This document shows positions 1 through 11,450 of a stretch of 64,000 nt of DNA, in pieces. Position numbers and translations under genes: made by a program. Source of the DNA: Leisingera daeponensis. Lineage in GTDB: Bacteria > Pseudomonadota > Alphaproteobacteria > Rhodobacterales > Rhodobacteraceae. The stretch's first letter is position 1, and every line of letters starts with the position of its first letter. The notes below the pieces were generated by a model. The model was not told where the DNA came from. It saw nothing but the letters and a program-made list of their open reading frames with translations, and ran no database searches. The stretch lies in the NCBI RefSeq assembly GCF_019801465.1, contig NZ_JAHVJA010000002.1:310001-374000 (forward strand), read 5' to 3'.

Positions 1-1412
1 TCGGACAGCAGCGCGTCCATGCCGCCCTGCGGCATCGAGAACGGGTTGTGCTCGAAATCGATCTTGCCGGTTTCCTCGTCCTTCTCGTAGATCGGGAAGT
101 CGACGATCCAGGCAAAGGCAAAGCGGTCCTTGTCAATGAGGCCCAGCTCCTCGCCGATGACGGTGCGGGCCTTGCCTGCGACGCCTTCGAACGCCTTCGG
201 CTTGCCGCCCAGGAAGAAGGCCGCGTCGCCGACGCCCAGGCCCAGCTGCTGGCGGATCGCCTCGGTGCGCTCGGGGCCGATGTTCTTGGCCAGCGGGCCT
301 GCGGCCTCAATGCCCTCGCCCTGATCGCGCCAGAAGATATAGCCCATGCCCGGCAGGCCTTCGCCCTGGGCAAACTTATTCATCCGGTCGCAGAACTTGC
401 GCGAGCCGCCTGTGGGGGCCGGAATGGCGCGGATCTCGGTGCCTTCGTTTTCCAGGAGGCTGGCGAAGATCGCAAAACCCGAGCCGCGGAAATGCTCGGA
501 GCAGTCCTGCATCTTGATCGGGTTGCGCAGGTCCGGCTTGTCGGTGCCGTACCATTTCGCCGCATCCTTGTAGGAGATCTGCGGCCATTCATGCGCCGGG
601 TCGACCTTGCGGCCGCCGCCGAACTCCTCGAACACGCCCGCCATCACCGGGGCGATGGTGTCGAACACGTCCTGCTGGGTGACGAAGGACATTTCCATGT
701 CGAGCTGGTAGAAGTCGGCAGGCGAGCGGTCGGCGCGCGGGTCCTCGTCGCGGAAGCAGGGCGCGATCTGGAAATACTTGTCGAAGCCCGACACCATCAT
801 CAGCTGCTTGAACTGCTGCGGCGCCTGCGGCAGCGCGTAGAACTTGCCCGGATGCAGGCGCGACGGCACCAGGAAGTCGCGCGCGCCTTCGGGGGAGGAC
901 GCGGTGATGATCGGGGTCTGGTATTCGTTGAATCCGATGTCCCACATGCGCTTGCGGATCGACTGGATCATGTTGGCGCGCAGCACCATGTTCTTCTGCA
1001 TCTTCTCGCGGCGCAGGTCGAGGTAGCGGTAGCGCAGGCGGGTTTCCTCCGGGTATTCCTGCTCGCCGAAGACCATCAGCGGCAGTTCCTCGGATTTGCC
1101 GAGCACCTCGATGTCGCGGATGAAGACCTCGATCTCGCCGGTCGGGATCTTGGGGTTCACCAGGCTCTCGTCGCGCGCCAGCACGTTGCCGTCGATGCGG
1201 ATGCACCATTCGCTGCGGACCTTTTCGATCTCGGCAAAGACCGGGCTGTCCGGGTCGGCCATCACCTGGGTCACGCCGTAATGGTCGCGCAGGTCGATGA
1301 ACAGCAGGCCGCCGTGGTCGCGGACGCGGTGGACCCAGCCCGACAGGCGGACGGTTTCACCGACATTCGATTTGTTCAGTTCGGCGCAGGTATGGCTGCG
1401 GTAAGCGTGCAT
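1..1412 (-). CDS. aspS: aspartate--tRNA ligase, 3' end outside the window
   Basis: Class II aminoacyl-tRNA synthetase that charges tRNA with aspartate in the cytoplasm. The start codon is at 1412-1410 ([13 protein letters not shown]) and 470 codons are visible; the C-terminal part lies beyond base 1. The N-terminal OB anticodon-binding domain (about residues 1-110, with [21 protein letters not shown]) is followed by class II motif 2 ([12 protein letters not shown]) and the bacterial GAD insertion. Alphaproteobacterial AspRS is often non-discriminating (family knowledge), but this cannot be decided here. The 5' leader to the next gene upstream is only about 90 bp. Recognition is firm. Confidence 0.97.
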   Translation of the reverse strand, partial: MHAYRSHTCAELNKSNVGETVRLSGWVHRVRDHGGLLFIDLRDHYGVTQVMADPDSPVFAEIEKVRSEWCIRIDGNVLARDESLVNPKIPTGEIEVFIRDIEVLGKSEELPLMVFGEQEYPEETRLRYRYLDLRREKMQKNMVLRANMIQSIRKRMWDIGFNEYQTPIITASSPEGARDFLVPSRLHPGKFYALPQAPQQFKQLMMVSGFDKYFQIAPCFRDEDPRADRSPADFYQLDMEMSFVTQQDVFDTIAPVMAGVFEEFGGGRKVDPAHEWPQISYKDAAKWYGTDKPDLRNPIKMQDCSEHFRGSGFAIFASLLENEGTEIRAIPAPTGGSRKFCDRMNKFAQGEGLPGMGYIFWRDQGEGIEAAGPLAKNIGPERTEAIRQQLGLGVGDAAFFLGGKPKAFEGVAGKARTVIGEELGLIDKDRFAFAWIVDFPIYEKDEETGKIDFEHNPFSMPQGGMDALLS

Positions 1413-1501
1413 CGTCATCATCCCTTCGGGCGGCATCAATGGTCGCGGTGATACACCGCGCCAGCGCCCGGAAGTCAAGGGAACTTGGGTGTTTCAGCGC
1501 G

Positions 1502-2167
1502 TCAAAATGGCCGGACCACGGCACCGGAGAAGAAATAGGCCCCCATCCCGGCGGTGAACAGGATGTTTCCGGCCAGCGCATGCAGCAGCACCGCATAGAG
1601 GAAGGAGCCGCGCCGCAGGTAGGCATAGGTGAAGATCAGGCTGCCGCCGAAGGTCAGCAGCGACACCACCACGCTCCAGTACATCAGATGCGCCAGCGAG
1701 AATACCGCCGCATTGATCAGCGCCGCCTGAAGGCCATCGGGCAGGATGGCATCGTAGCGCCGGAAGAACAGCACCCGGAACAGCAGCTCCTGCGGCAGCG
1801 CCGAGGCCACGGGATAGCCCAGCCAGACCGCCGCCAGCAGCAGCGGATTGCCCTGCAGCAGGTCAAAGGCCGCATCCGGCTGCAGCATCTGCACCAGCAG
1901 CCAGGCGCCCGCGGCGGACACCGCGGCGAAAAGCGCCGCCTCCCGCCAAGGCCAGTCGCGCCAGCCGTTGCCCAGCTCGCGCCAGCGGAACCCGGGTGTT
2001 GCGCAGAGCAGCGCCAGCCCGGCCGCAGTGAAGGCGAACAGCGCCGGAAACATAGACTGCGGCGGGAAGAACAGCGCGATCAGCACCGGCGCGGCAACAA
2101 ACATCAGTCCGAATTCCAGCCGCAGCCGGGCCGGTGACGGGTCCTGGGACGGGGTGGTTCTGCTCAT
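1502..2167 (-). CDS. CPBP-family intramembrane metalloprotease-like protein
   Basis: A 221-residue polytopic inner-membrane protein of the CPBP/Abi (CAAX-prenyl-protease-like) family, probably with 6-7 helices. The three family motifs are visible: QELLFR (126-131, where the usual EExxxR has Gln instead of the first Glu), FSLAH (His160) and HALAGN (His196, Asn201). A TTG nine bases upstream of the chosen ATG could also start translation, but AAGG sits closest to the ATG at 2167. It lies about 40 bp downstream of pabC on the same strand and may be co-transcribed. The substrate is unknown. The Q126 variant occurs in part of this family, so it does not by itself mean loss of activity. Confidence 0.85.
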   Translation of the reverse strand: MSRTTPSQDPSPARLRLEFGLMFVAAPVLIALFFPPQSMFPALFAFTAAGLALLCATPGFRWRELGNGWRDWPWREAALFAAVSAAGAWLLVQMLQPDAAFDLLQGNPLLLAAVWLGYPVASALPQELLFRVLFFRRYDAILPDGLQAALINAAVFSLAHLMYWSVVVSLLTFGGSLIFTYAYLRRGSFLYAVLLHALAGNILFTAGMGAYFFSGAVVRPF

Positions 2168-2207
2168 GCCCTTCAAGCCGCTTTCAAGCCCGGGCGGCGG
2201 ACGCGGC

Positions 2208-2861
2208 CTAGATCAGCCGCGCCCGGATCAGCCCGCGCAGGGAATTTCCCATGTGAATAGCCTGCGCATCGTGAAGGTCTTGTAACATCAGCACGTCTTC
2301 GCGGCATTGGCCGCTGTCCAGCAGCACCTGCCGCAAGACTCCCGGCAGCAGGCCGGAGCGGAGCGGCGGCGTCACCACCTGCCCGTCTGCGCGGGTGACA
2401 AACAGGTTGGTGATCGTGCCTTCGCAAAGCTCGCCGCGCTGATTGAGGAACAGCAGCTCATCCACACCCGCTGGCAGCGCCGCCCGCGCGGTGTCGTAAA
2501 GCGCGCGCCGGGTGGTCTTGTGCCGCAGCCAGAGGTCCGCAGCCTCCAGCCGGGTGTCCGCCATGCCGAGCCGCCATTCGGCAGGGCTGCCTCCCAGCGG
2601 CGCGGCGGCCAGCTCCAATTGCCCGTCCGCATCCAGCGTCAGGCGGCAGCGCAGCGCCGTTTCGGCGCCGGCTCCAGCCAGCACGCGCCGCGCCTGCTCG
2701 GGATCGAAGGGAATGCCGAAGGCCGCTGCGCTGCGCCCCATCCGGGCCAGGTGCTGCTGCAGATGCCGGAACCCCTCGCCCGGATGCCAGCCCAGCGTTT
2801 CGATCAGGCGGAAAGCGGGATCGCCCTGGATGGCGTCACGCGGGCGAACCTGGCTTTCCAT
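2208..2861 (-). CDS. pabC: aminodeoxychorismate lyase, aminotransferase class IV
   Basis: Fold-type IV PLP enzyme of 217 residues, expected to release pyruvate from 4-amino-4-deoxychorismate to give p-aminobenzoate for folate synthesis. The PLP lysine is probably K115 in RHKTTRRALYD, and the family signature EGTITNLFV lies near residue 155. It begins inside the 3' end of pabB (58-bp overlap) with GAGGAAG six bases before the ATG, so the pair is translationally coupled. The specific assignment (lyase rather than D-amino acid or branched-chain aminotransferase) rests mainly on this coupling to pabB. Confidence 0.85.
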   Translation of the reverse strand: MESQVRPRDAIQGDPAFRLIETLGWHPGEGFRHLQQHLARMGRSAAAFGIPFDPEQARRVLAGAGAETALRCRLTLDADGQLELAAAPLGGSPAEWRLGMADTRLEAADLWLRHKTTRRALYDTARAALPAGVDELLFLNQRGELCEGTITNLFVTRADGQVVTPPLRSGLLPGVLRQVLLDSGQCREDVLMLQDLHDAQAIHMGNSLRGLIRARLI

Positions 2862-3943
2862 AGCGCTTCCTCATATTCGGATTCTGCGGTGCTGTCCCAG
2901 ACCACCCCGCCGCCCACATTGAGCGTGGCGCGGCCTTCCTCCAGCATCAGCGTGCGGATCGCCACGTTGAACTCCGACGACCCGTCCGGCGCCGCCCAGC
3001 CGATGGTGCCGCAATAGATGTCGCGCGCCCAGGGCTCCAGCTCCGCCAGGATCTCCATCGCGCGGATCTTGGGCGCGCCCGTGATCGAGCCGCAGGGGAA
3101 CAGCGCCGCAAATACATCCGCCAGCCCGGCATCGGGCCGCAGTTTCGCCCGCACCAGCGACACCATCTGGTGCACGGTGGCGTAGCTCTCCACCGCAAAC
3201 AGCTCCGGCACATGCACCGAACCGGTCTGCGCGACGCGGCTGATGTCATTGCGCAGAAGATCGACGATCATCAGGTTCTCGGCGCGGTTCTTCTCGTCCT
3301 GGCGCAAAAAGTCGCGGCGGCGGGCGTCCTCGACCGGATCCTCGCTTCGCGGCTGGGTGCCTTTCATCGGGCGGGTCTCGATCATGCCCTCGGCATCGGT
3401 GCGGAAGAACAGCTCCGGCGAGCGCGACAGGAGGTCCGGCAGACCGTCCTGTTCGACCAGCACGCCATGGCCCACCGCCTGCCTGGCCTGCAACGCGGCA
3501 TAAAGCTCCTCAGACGTGCCAAAGGCCTCGGCATCAATCGGGAAGGTCAGGTTTGCCTGATAGATGTCACCCTTGCCGATGTTGCGGTTCACCTGGGTGA
3601 AGGCTTCGGCATAGCGCTCATAGCTCCAGCGCGGGCTAATGCCCTCCAGACCCGCTTCGCCCGGTGCCGCTGGCGCATGGCGCTGCACCGGCGCGTCATA
3701 CACCCCGAAGCAGATCAGCGGCAGCCGCCGCCCGTCGGGCATCCGCCCTGCCAGCTTCGGTTCCAGCGCATACCCCAGTTCATAGGACGCATAGCCCGCC
3801 AGCCAGTGCCCGGCGGCCCGCGCCGCATCCAGTGCGGCCAGCGCCGCAGGCACCTCTTCCGCCCCGTCCGCGCGGATCACGCGCAGCGGCTGGTCGAAAC
3901 ATGTGGCGGCCCCCTTGGGGCCCTGATCAAAGCGAATCCGCAC
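2804..3943 (-). CDS. pabB: aminodeoxychorismate synthase component I
   Basis: Chorismate-binding enzyme of 379 residues that aminates chorismate to 4-amino-4-deoxychorismate using ammonia from a PabA/TrpG glutaminase. No glutaminase gene is nearby, so a shared TrpG elsewhere is likely (inference). The chorismate-binding signature GSITGAPKIRAMEIL and the KGTQPRSEDP segment are visible. I place the start at the GTG at 3943 (VRIRFDQGP) because GGAG lies nine bases before it; an upstream TTG at 3991 would add 16 residues with no homology. Divergent from carB, with a 202-bp shared promoter region. Confidence 0.92.
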   Translation of the reverse strand: MRIRFDQGPKGAATCFDQPLRVIRADGAEEVPAALAALDAARAAGHWLAGYASYELGYALEPKLAGRMPDGRRLPLICFGVYDAPVQRHAPAAPGEAGLEGISPRWSYERYAEAFTQVNRNIGKGDIYQANLTFPIDAEAFGTSEELYAALQARQAVGHGVLVEQDGLPDLLSRSPELFFRTDAEGMIETRPMKGTQPRSEDPVEDARRRDFLRQDEKNRAENLMIVDLLRNDISRVAQTGSVHVPELFAVESYATVHQMVSLVRAKLRPDAGLADVFAALFPCGSITGAPKIRAMEILAELEPWARDIYCGTIGWAAPDGSSEFNVAIRTLMLEEGRATLNVGGGVVWDSTAESEYEEALWKARFARVTPSRAIPLSA

Positions 3944-4042
3944 CGGATTTGACTCCCTGAGCTCTTGGCCCCCACATATAACTGTTCGCAATGCGAACTA
4001 AAGGGGTGGATGCGGCATTTCCAATTCCGTTTCCGATACCCC

Positions 4043-4070
4043 TTGAACCTTTCGGCGCGGTCCCTATAAC
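4043..4070 (+). promoter_or_regulatory. probable sigma70 promoter of carB
   Basis: TTGAAC (4043-4048), a 16-bp spacer and TATAAC (4065-4070) stand about 75 bp before the carB start codon. Both hexamers are close to consensus and are the best pair in the pabB-carB gap. Confidence 0.7.
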
Positions 4071-4145
4071 GCAGGACAATTTGGGCGCATGACAGCGCCC
4101 GTGATTCAAAGCCTGCTCGCGCGAAAAAACCAAAGGAAGCCTGCC

Positions 4146-7517
<3,372 letters not shown>

Positions 7518-7545
7518 GCAAGCCCCGCGCGGCGGACAGGAACAG

Positions 7546-7579
7546 GAAAGGCCCCGGGATTTCCCGGGGCCTTTTCCTT
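7546..7579 (+). terminator. rho-independent terminator of carB
   Basis: A 13-bp GC-rich stem (arms about 7547-7559 and 7562-7574) with a T-rich run directly after it, 30 bp downstream of the carB stop. The A-run on the left arm would let it also serve the convergent protease gene. Confidence 0.88.
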
Positions 7580-7621
7580 TGCGCTTGCGGGTCTGCCGTT
7601 CGGGCGGGAGTGCGCCCTGCC

Positions 7622-8335
7622 CTAGCCCGCCTGGCCGATCAGCTTCTGCAGATCATGCCCCAGCGGTGCTGCCAGCGACACGCGTTTGCCGCCCATCTGC
7701 GCCTTGGAGGAAATCACCGACACCAGCTTCGGCATGCGGCCCGGCCGGGTCTGCAGCACCGGAGAGCCGGACGCGCCGTATTCGACCCGGCAGGTGGTAA
7801 TGACCGAGCTTTGGCGCGCTGCAATCACCTGGCAGGCGCTTTGCAGCCGCGGCCGGGTGGCATGGCTGTGCGAATAGGACATCACATCCACCTGCGCGCC
7901 CTTTTCCGGCGCTGCGGCCAGCGACAGGGGGCGGACGACATCGCCGCTGATGGCCCGGTCCAGGCGCAGCACGGCAATATCGGTGCCGGTCTGGAACTGG
8001 CTGGTCTGGCCGTGGCGGTAGCCGGGGTGGATCACCGCCCTGGCCACCCTGCGGGCCGCCTTGGACTGGCGGCCGTTGAGGCCCGCCTCGAACTTGATGC
8101 TGCGCGGGTTCACCTGGCGGCCGTGGCGGATGTCATACATGCAATGGGCCGCGGTCAGCACCAGGTCCGGCGCGATCAGCGTCGCCGTGCACATGGCCCG
8201 GCCGCCGATGTTCAGGCGGCCGACCGCCTCCCAGCCGGGAACGGCTTGCCCGGCAGCGCCCTGCCCGCCTGCTGCGGCAGCGCCAGCGCTGCATCCGATG
8301 ACAAGGGCAGCGGCAATTCCAATCAAACGTCTCAT
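7622..8335 (-). CDS. secreted trypsin-like serine protease
   Basis: Chymotrypsin-fold (S1) peptidase of 237 residues with an N-terminal signal peptide (about 1-22, ending AAAA). The catalytic triad is readable: His64 in LTAAHC, Asp119 in GTDIAVLRLD and Ser189 in GASGSPV. The serine motif deviates from the usual GDSGGP: Ala replaces the Asp before Ser and Ser replaces the second Gly after it, as seen in some bacterial members. Probably exported to the periplasm or medium. GGAG seven bases before the ATG supports the start. A CtrA-type box lies about 110 bp upstream. Confidence 0.88.
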   Translation of the reverse strand: MRRLIGIAAALVIGCSAGAAAAGGQGAAGQAVPGWEAVGRLNIGGRAMCTATLIAPDLVLTAAHCMYDIRHGRQVNPRSIKFEAGLNGRQSKAARRVARAVIHPGYRHGQTSQFQTGTDIAVLRLDRAISGDVVRPLSLAAAPEKGAQVDVMSYSHSHATRPRLQSACQVIAARQSSVITTCRVEYGASGSPVLQTRPGRMPKLVSVISSKAQMGGKRVSLAAPLGHDLQKLIGQAG

Positions 8336-8829
8336 GTCTCACACTCCATGATCCCACATCGCCATGGTCGGTGAGCCCTGCGGCTGGAATGCGGCCCGCT
8401 TTGGAGCCGCGCTGGCAGAAAGATGCGCAGATTGTGGCAGGCTTAACAAAAGGTTAACAAGGACGCCTTTTGCCGGAGCGCGCGGGCATAAACGCCTTAT
8501 TTACTTAACTGGCGCTGTCAATTTTCAGAAAATCCCCCTAAAAACACGGAAAAATCCAATCTGTTTCGTTAGGAGAAAGATCCGCTGTTTTCGCTGCTTT
8601 TACGGGATTCCGGGCGCTGCCGGTAACTTCGCAGCCCAATTGCGGCACAAATGAGCCTTAACAAATGCCTAAAGACCGGAATCTCCGCTGCCCAATTGCT
8701 TAACCGGACGCCACTCGCTGCGGGAGAATCCCAAAACCCGGGTTCGCCCGGCAATTCACCGCGCCTTGCGCTTGCGCCTCCGGTTAGCCTGCGGCAAGGA
8801 TGGGAAATCCCTTTGAACGGAGAGCCTGA
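8336..8829. other. 494-bp AT-richer intergenic region
   Basis: No supported gene. It is clearly AT-richer than its surroundings. It holds several TTAAC half-sites (8444, 8455, 8507, 8658 and near 8700), two of them forming a full CtrA-type box, plus A/T-rich runs around 8520-8590. It carries the promoter of the leftward protease gene and presumably that of the small rightward lipoprotein gene. A 66-codon frame at 8651-8851 lacks a ribosome site and known similarity and was not called. Confidence 0.6.
8444..8459. promoter_or_regulatory. CtrA-type binding box
   Basis: TTAAC-N6-TTAAC (8444-8448 and 8455-8459), an exact match to the full CtrA half-site pair known from Caulobacter and conserved in Rhodobacterales. 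It lies 109 bp upstream of the protease start codon. Binding is inferred. Confidence 0.6.
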
Positions 8830-8904
8830 ATGCGCCTCACGCTGTATCTGACTGCCCTGCTGGCCCTGGCCGCCTGCGATGTGCCGCTGATCCCGCTGAT
8901 CTGA
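8830..8904 (+). CDS. 24-residue lipoprotein-like small protein
   Basis: A very short gene encoding MRLTLYLTALLALAACDVPL plus four residues. The first 15 residues form a signal peptide ending in a lipobox (LAAC, Cys16), so after lipidation only about nine residues (CDVPLIPLI) would remain as a membrane-anchored lipopeptide. GGAG stands seven bases before the ATG and a strong terminator begins three bases after the stop, so it looks like a self-contained transcription unit. No family is recognised; lysis-protein-like or entericidin-like roles are only possibilities. Confidence 0.65.
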   Translation: MRLTLYLTALLALAACDVPLIPLI

Positions 8905-8906
8905 CA

Positions 8907-8936
8907 CAAAAGCCCCGGCACTGCCGGGGCTTTCCT
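8907..8936 (+). terminator. bidirectional terminator
   Basis: A 9-10-bp stem (AGCCCCGGC / GCCGGGGCT, loop about 3 nt) flanked by AAAA on one side and TTT on the other. It closes the small lipoprotein gene and, on the other strand, lies just past the arsH reading frame. Confidence 0.8.
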
Positions 8937-9003
8937 CAACCGGGTCCGGGGCCCCCGCCCCGGCCTATTTCTGCGAGACCCGCTTGTGCACGTCCGCGGC
9001 GCT

Positions 9004-9693
9004 TTACACCCGTTCGGAATAGCGGTCCGTCAGATAGTCCTTGCGGCCGCGCACCAGCCAGGTGAATTTCACCAGTTCTTCCATCACATCCACCAGGCGG
9101 CGGTAGAACGGGCCGTCGGGCAGGCGGTCGCCTTCCTGGAATTCCAGCCACGCCTTGGGGATCGAGCTTTGGTTCGGGATCGTCACCATGCGCATCCAGC
9201 GGCCCAGGATGCGCATCTGGTTCACCGCGTTGAAGCTTTGCGAGCCGCCCGACACCTGCATCACCGCCAGGGTCTTGCCTTGCGTGGTGCGGATGCCGCC
9301 CTGCAGCGACAGCGGCAGCCAGTCGATCTGCAGCTTCATGATGCCTGTCATTGCGCCATGGCGCTCCGGGCTGGACCAGACCATGCCCTCGGACCACACC
9401 GCCAGCTCGCGCAGCTCCGCCACCTTGGGATGCTCCGCCGCGCCGGCATCGTCGGGCAGCGGCAGGCCCGAAGGGTTGAAGATCCGCGTCTCGCAGCCGA
9501 GGGCCCGAAGCACCCGCGCCGCCTCCTCCGCCGCCTTGCGGGAATAGCTGACCTCCCGCAACGAGCCGTACAGCAGCAGAATCCGGGGCGGGTGGCGGGG
9601 ATCGCCCGGTGCGGCCAGCAGATCGACGTCAACCGGATGCAGCAGCCCCTCCGCAATTCCGGGCAGGCCGCTCAGGTCAAGGCTGTCAGGCAC
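9004..9693 (-). CDS. arsH: ArsH-type NADPH:FMN oxidoreductase, C-terminally shortened
   Basis: Flavodoxin-fold FMN reductase of the ArsH family, 229 residues, linked in other bacteria to organoarsenical or redox detoxification. [13 protein letters not shown] is the FMN phosphate loop; [15 protein letters not shown] and [11 protein letters not shown] are ArsH hallmarks. The start is a GTG at 9693 overlapping the stop of the upstream HTH gene, with GGAAGAAGAG before it. The TAA at 9006-9004 interrupts a tail that continues in frame as SAADVHKRVSQK to a TAG at 8967-8965. That matches the usual ArsH C-terminus, so the last 12 residues appear lost by a nonsense change. Confidence 0.88.
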   Translation of the reverse strand: MPDSLDLSGLPGIAEGLLHPVDVDLLAAPGDPRHPPRILLLYGSLREVSYSRKAAEEAARVLRALGCETRIFNPSGLPLPDDAGAAEHPKVAELRELAVWSEGMVWSSPERHGAMTGIMKLQIDWLPLSLQGGIRTTQGKTLAVMQVSGGSQSFNAVNQMRILGRWMRMVTIPNQSSIPKAWLEFQEGDRLPDGPFYRRLVDVMEELVKFTWLVRGRKDYLTDRYSERV

Positions 9694-10150
9694 TCTCTTC
9701 TTCCAGGTGCAGTTTCATGTCGAGCAGCACCTGCTGCAGCAGCACCGTCTCCCGCAGGAGGCGCTTTGCTTCATTGACGGTGATGATGCCGTCTTCCATT
9801 GCCGCCTGGTATTCGCACATCAGCTGGGCAAAGCGCTGGCTCAGCGCGATCACATCGGCATTGACCCCGCCGCTGCGGCCGGTTTCCTCGGCGGTGCCGT
9901 TGCCGTTGTAGGACAGCGTGATGTTCTTCAGATCCGCCAGCGCCGAGGTCACGTGCGGATAGGATGACGCGCTTTCCAGCTTGGCCACCGCATCCACCGG
10001 CATGAACCGGTCGGCGTGCTCGTCATTATCCGAATAATAGCGCCCCAGCGTTGCTTTCGACTTGCCGGTGATCTGGCAGGCGGCCTCAATACCGACATCC
10101 TTCACCAGCGCTTCGGTGTGCTTCTTCAGATACGTCCCGATTTCAGCCAT
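9686..10150 (-). CDS. putative CII-like helix-turn-helix protein
   Basis: A 154-residue protein with an N-terminal helix-turn-helix-like stretch (about residues 20-60: [17 protein letters not shown], then [12 protein letters not shown]) resembling CII-type phage regulators and related chromosomal proteins. It is followed by a linker and a C-terminal helical region (about 105-154) rich in Leu and Glu that may mediate oligomerisation. It overlaps arsH by 8 bp and is translated first, so the two are coupled, but no arsenic-responsive ArsR-type features are visible. Function not established. Confidence 0.6.
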   Translation of the reverse strand: MAEIGTYLKKHTEALVKDVGIEAACQITGKSKATLGRYYSDNDEHADRFMPVDAVAKLESASSYPHVTSALADLKNITLSYNGNGTAEETGRSGGVNADVIALSQRFAQLMCEYQAAMEDGIITVNEAKRLLRETVLLQQVLLDMKLHLEEESA

Positions 10151-10518
10151 ATACGTCCTACCTGGCTCGCCCGCCGCCCCTTGGGGGAACGAACTGATTG
10201 TTTTCCCATTTCTGAGTTGTAGAGGAATTGCGATACCTTATCCATCCCTCAGGTTTTCAGGGATTTAGCTAGTGACATGGTGCAATTGGCACTTGTTGTC
10301 CAGTGCAAAGCAGGGCGGAGTGAGTGACGGCCTGCTCTCAGGGTAATTGGTCTGCCCGGAACTTGCGCTCTCCGGGGCATTTGGCGATGGCCGCTTTTCA
10401 GGGTTTTGTTCCGCCCTGGCCGCGTCAGCCCCGGCGGGCCTTCCCGCGCCGCTCGGCACGCCCGCAGCCGCCAAGAAACCGGTTTCCCCCGGGGGCTTCT
10501 GCGGGTAAACCCGCCGCC
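10151..10518. other. 368-bp intergenic region between divergent genes
   Basis: The first 110 bp are AT-rich and should hold the promoter of the leftward HTH-arsH pair. Near 10281 there is an imperfect dyad (TGCAATTGGCA). The remaining GC-rich part leads into tdk without an obvious promoter or ribosome site. No gene seen. Confidence 0.5.
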
Positions 10519-11121
10519 ATGGCCAAGCTCTACTTCAACTACTCGACCATGAACGCGGGCAAGTCGACGGTGCTGCTGCAAGCTTCGCACAACTACCGCG
10601 AAAACCGCATGGAAACCTACCTGCTGACCGCGCGGCTGGACGACCGGGCCGGCACCGGCAGGATCGCCTCCCGCATCGGCATCGGCGAGGACGCGGAGAT
10701 GTTCTCCGCCGGCGACGACCTTTTCGCCCGCATCGAACAGCGCCTGGCGCGCGGCCCGCTGGCGGCGATTTTCGTGGATGAGGCCCAGTTCCTGGAACCC
10801 GGTCAGGTCTGGCAGCTGGCCCGCGTCGTCGACGATTTGCGGGTGCCGGTGCTGGCCTACGGGCTGCGGGTGGATTTCCAGGGCAACCTGTTCCCCGGCT
10901 CCGCCACCCTGCTGGCCCTGGCCGACGAGATGCGCGAGGTCCGCACCATCTGCCATTGCGGCAAGAAGGCCACGATGGTGGTGCGCCAGGACGACCAGGG
11001 CCGGGTCATGACCGAGGGCGAGCAGGTGCAGATCGGCGGCAATGAAACCTATGTCTCGCTCTGCCGCCGCCACTGGCGCGAAGCGGCGGGCGATCTGCGC
11101 AGCGGCAAAGCCGCGGAGTAA
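10519..11121 (+). CDS. tdk: thymidine kinase
   Basis: Type II thymidine kinase of 200 residues; phosphorylates thymidine with ATP in pyrimidine salvage. The P-loop (STMNAGKST, about residues 9-17), the Walker B-like FVDEAQFL (about 88-95) and the structural zinc pairs (CHCGKK near 144 and the C-terminal SLCRRH) fit the family, and the length is usual. The ATG at 10519 is chosen because homology starts with MAKLYFNYS; upstream in-frame codons look non-coding. No good Shine-Dalgarno sequence precedes it. Confidence 0.95.
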   Translation: MAKLYFNYSTMNAGKSTVLLQASHNYRENRMETYLLTARLDDRAGTGRIASRIGIGEDAEMFSAGDDLFARIEQRLARGPLAAIFVDEAQFLEPGQVWQLARVVDDLRVPVLAYGLRVDFQGNLFPGSATLLALADEMREVRTICHCGKKATMVVRQDDQGRVMTEGEQVQIGGNETYVSLCRRHWREAAGDLRSGKAAE

Positions 11122-11174
11122 GCCGTCCGGCCGAACCATGCTATACTGCCTCGAGCGTTTCAAAGGAGGCCGTC

Positions 11175-11420
11175 ATGACTGTTCGCGACCCGCTGGCCGG
11201 AAAGCTGCGCTTTCACATGGCCAGCCTGGCAGGCGCCTGCATCGCAGGCGCCCTCATCATCGCCGCATTCACTCTTGGTTTCTACTCCTGGCAGTCGATC
11301 GCCGTCTGCGCGGTCATCGCCGCCCTGGCCGCCTGGCCGGCAGGCGCCTTTCTGACCCGCAGGATCAAGCGCGACGACCCCGCGTGGGATGACCGCAACG
11401 ACAAGCCCAAGGATGTCTGA
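11175..11420 (+). CDS. small two-helix membrane protein
   Basis: An 81-residue protein with two predicted membrane helices (about 15-37 and 41-62) separated by FYSWQS, a basic stop-transfer (RRIKR) and an acidic/lysine-rich hydrophilic tail. AAGGAGG six bases before the ATG is an excellent ribosome site. It follows tdk by 53 bp and probably shares its transcript, though a TATACT at 11142 could be its own -10 element. No function recognised. Confidence 0.75.
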   Translation: MTVRDPLAGKLRFHMASLAGACIAGALIIAAFTLGFYSWQSIAVCAVIAALAAWPAGAFLTRRIKRDDPAWDDRNDKPKDV

Positions 11421-11435
11421 GCCCCGCCGGGCTCA
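11418..11435 (+). terminator. probable hairpin terminator
   Basis: A perfect 7-bp stem TGAGCCC/GGGCTCA with a 4-nt loop, whose left arm contains the stop codon of the small membrane protein. No T-run follows, so termination is only likely. Confidence 0.4.
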
Positions 11436-11450
11436 GATCTTCACGCGGTC

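Noticed and set aside
48..1451. A 467-codon plus-strand frame opposite aspS
   Set aside because: Antisense of a conserved synthetase; no ribosome site or domain.
8651..8851. 66-codon frame before the mini-lipoprotein
   Set aside because: No Shine-Dalgarno sequence, overlaps the lipoprotein start in another frame, no conserved features.
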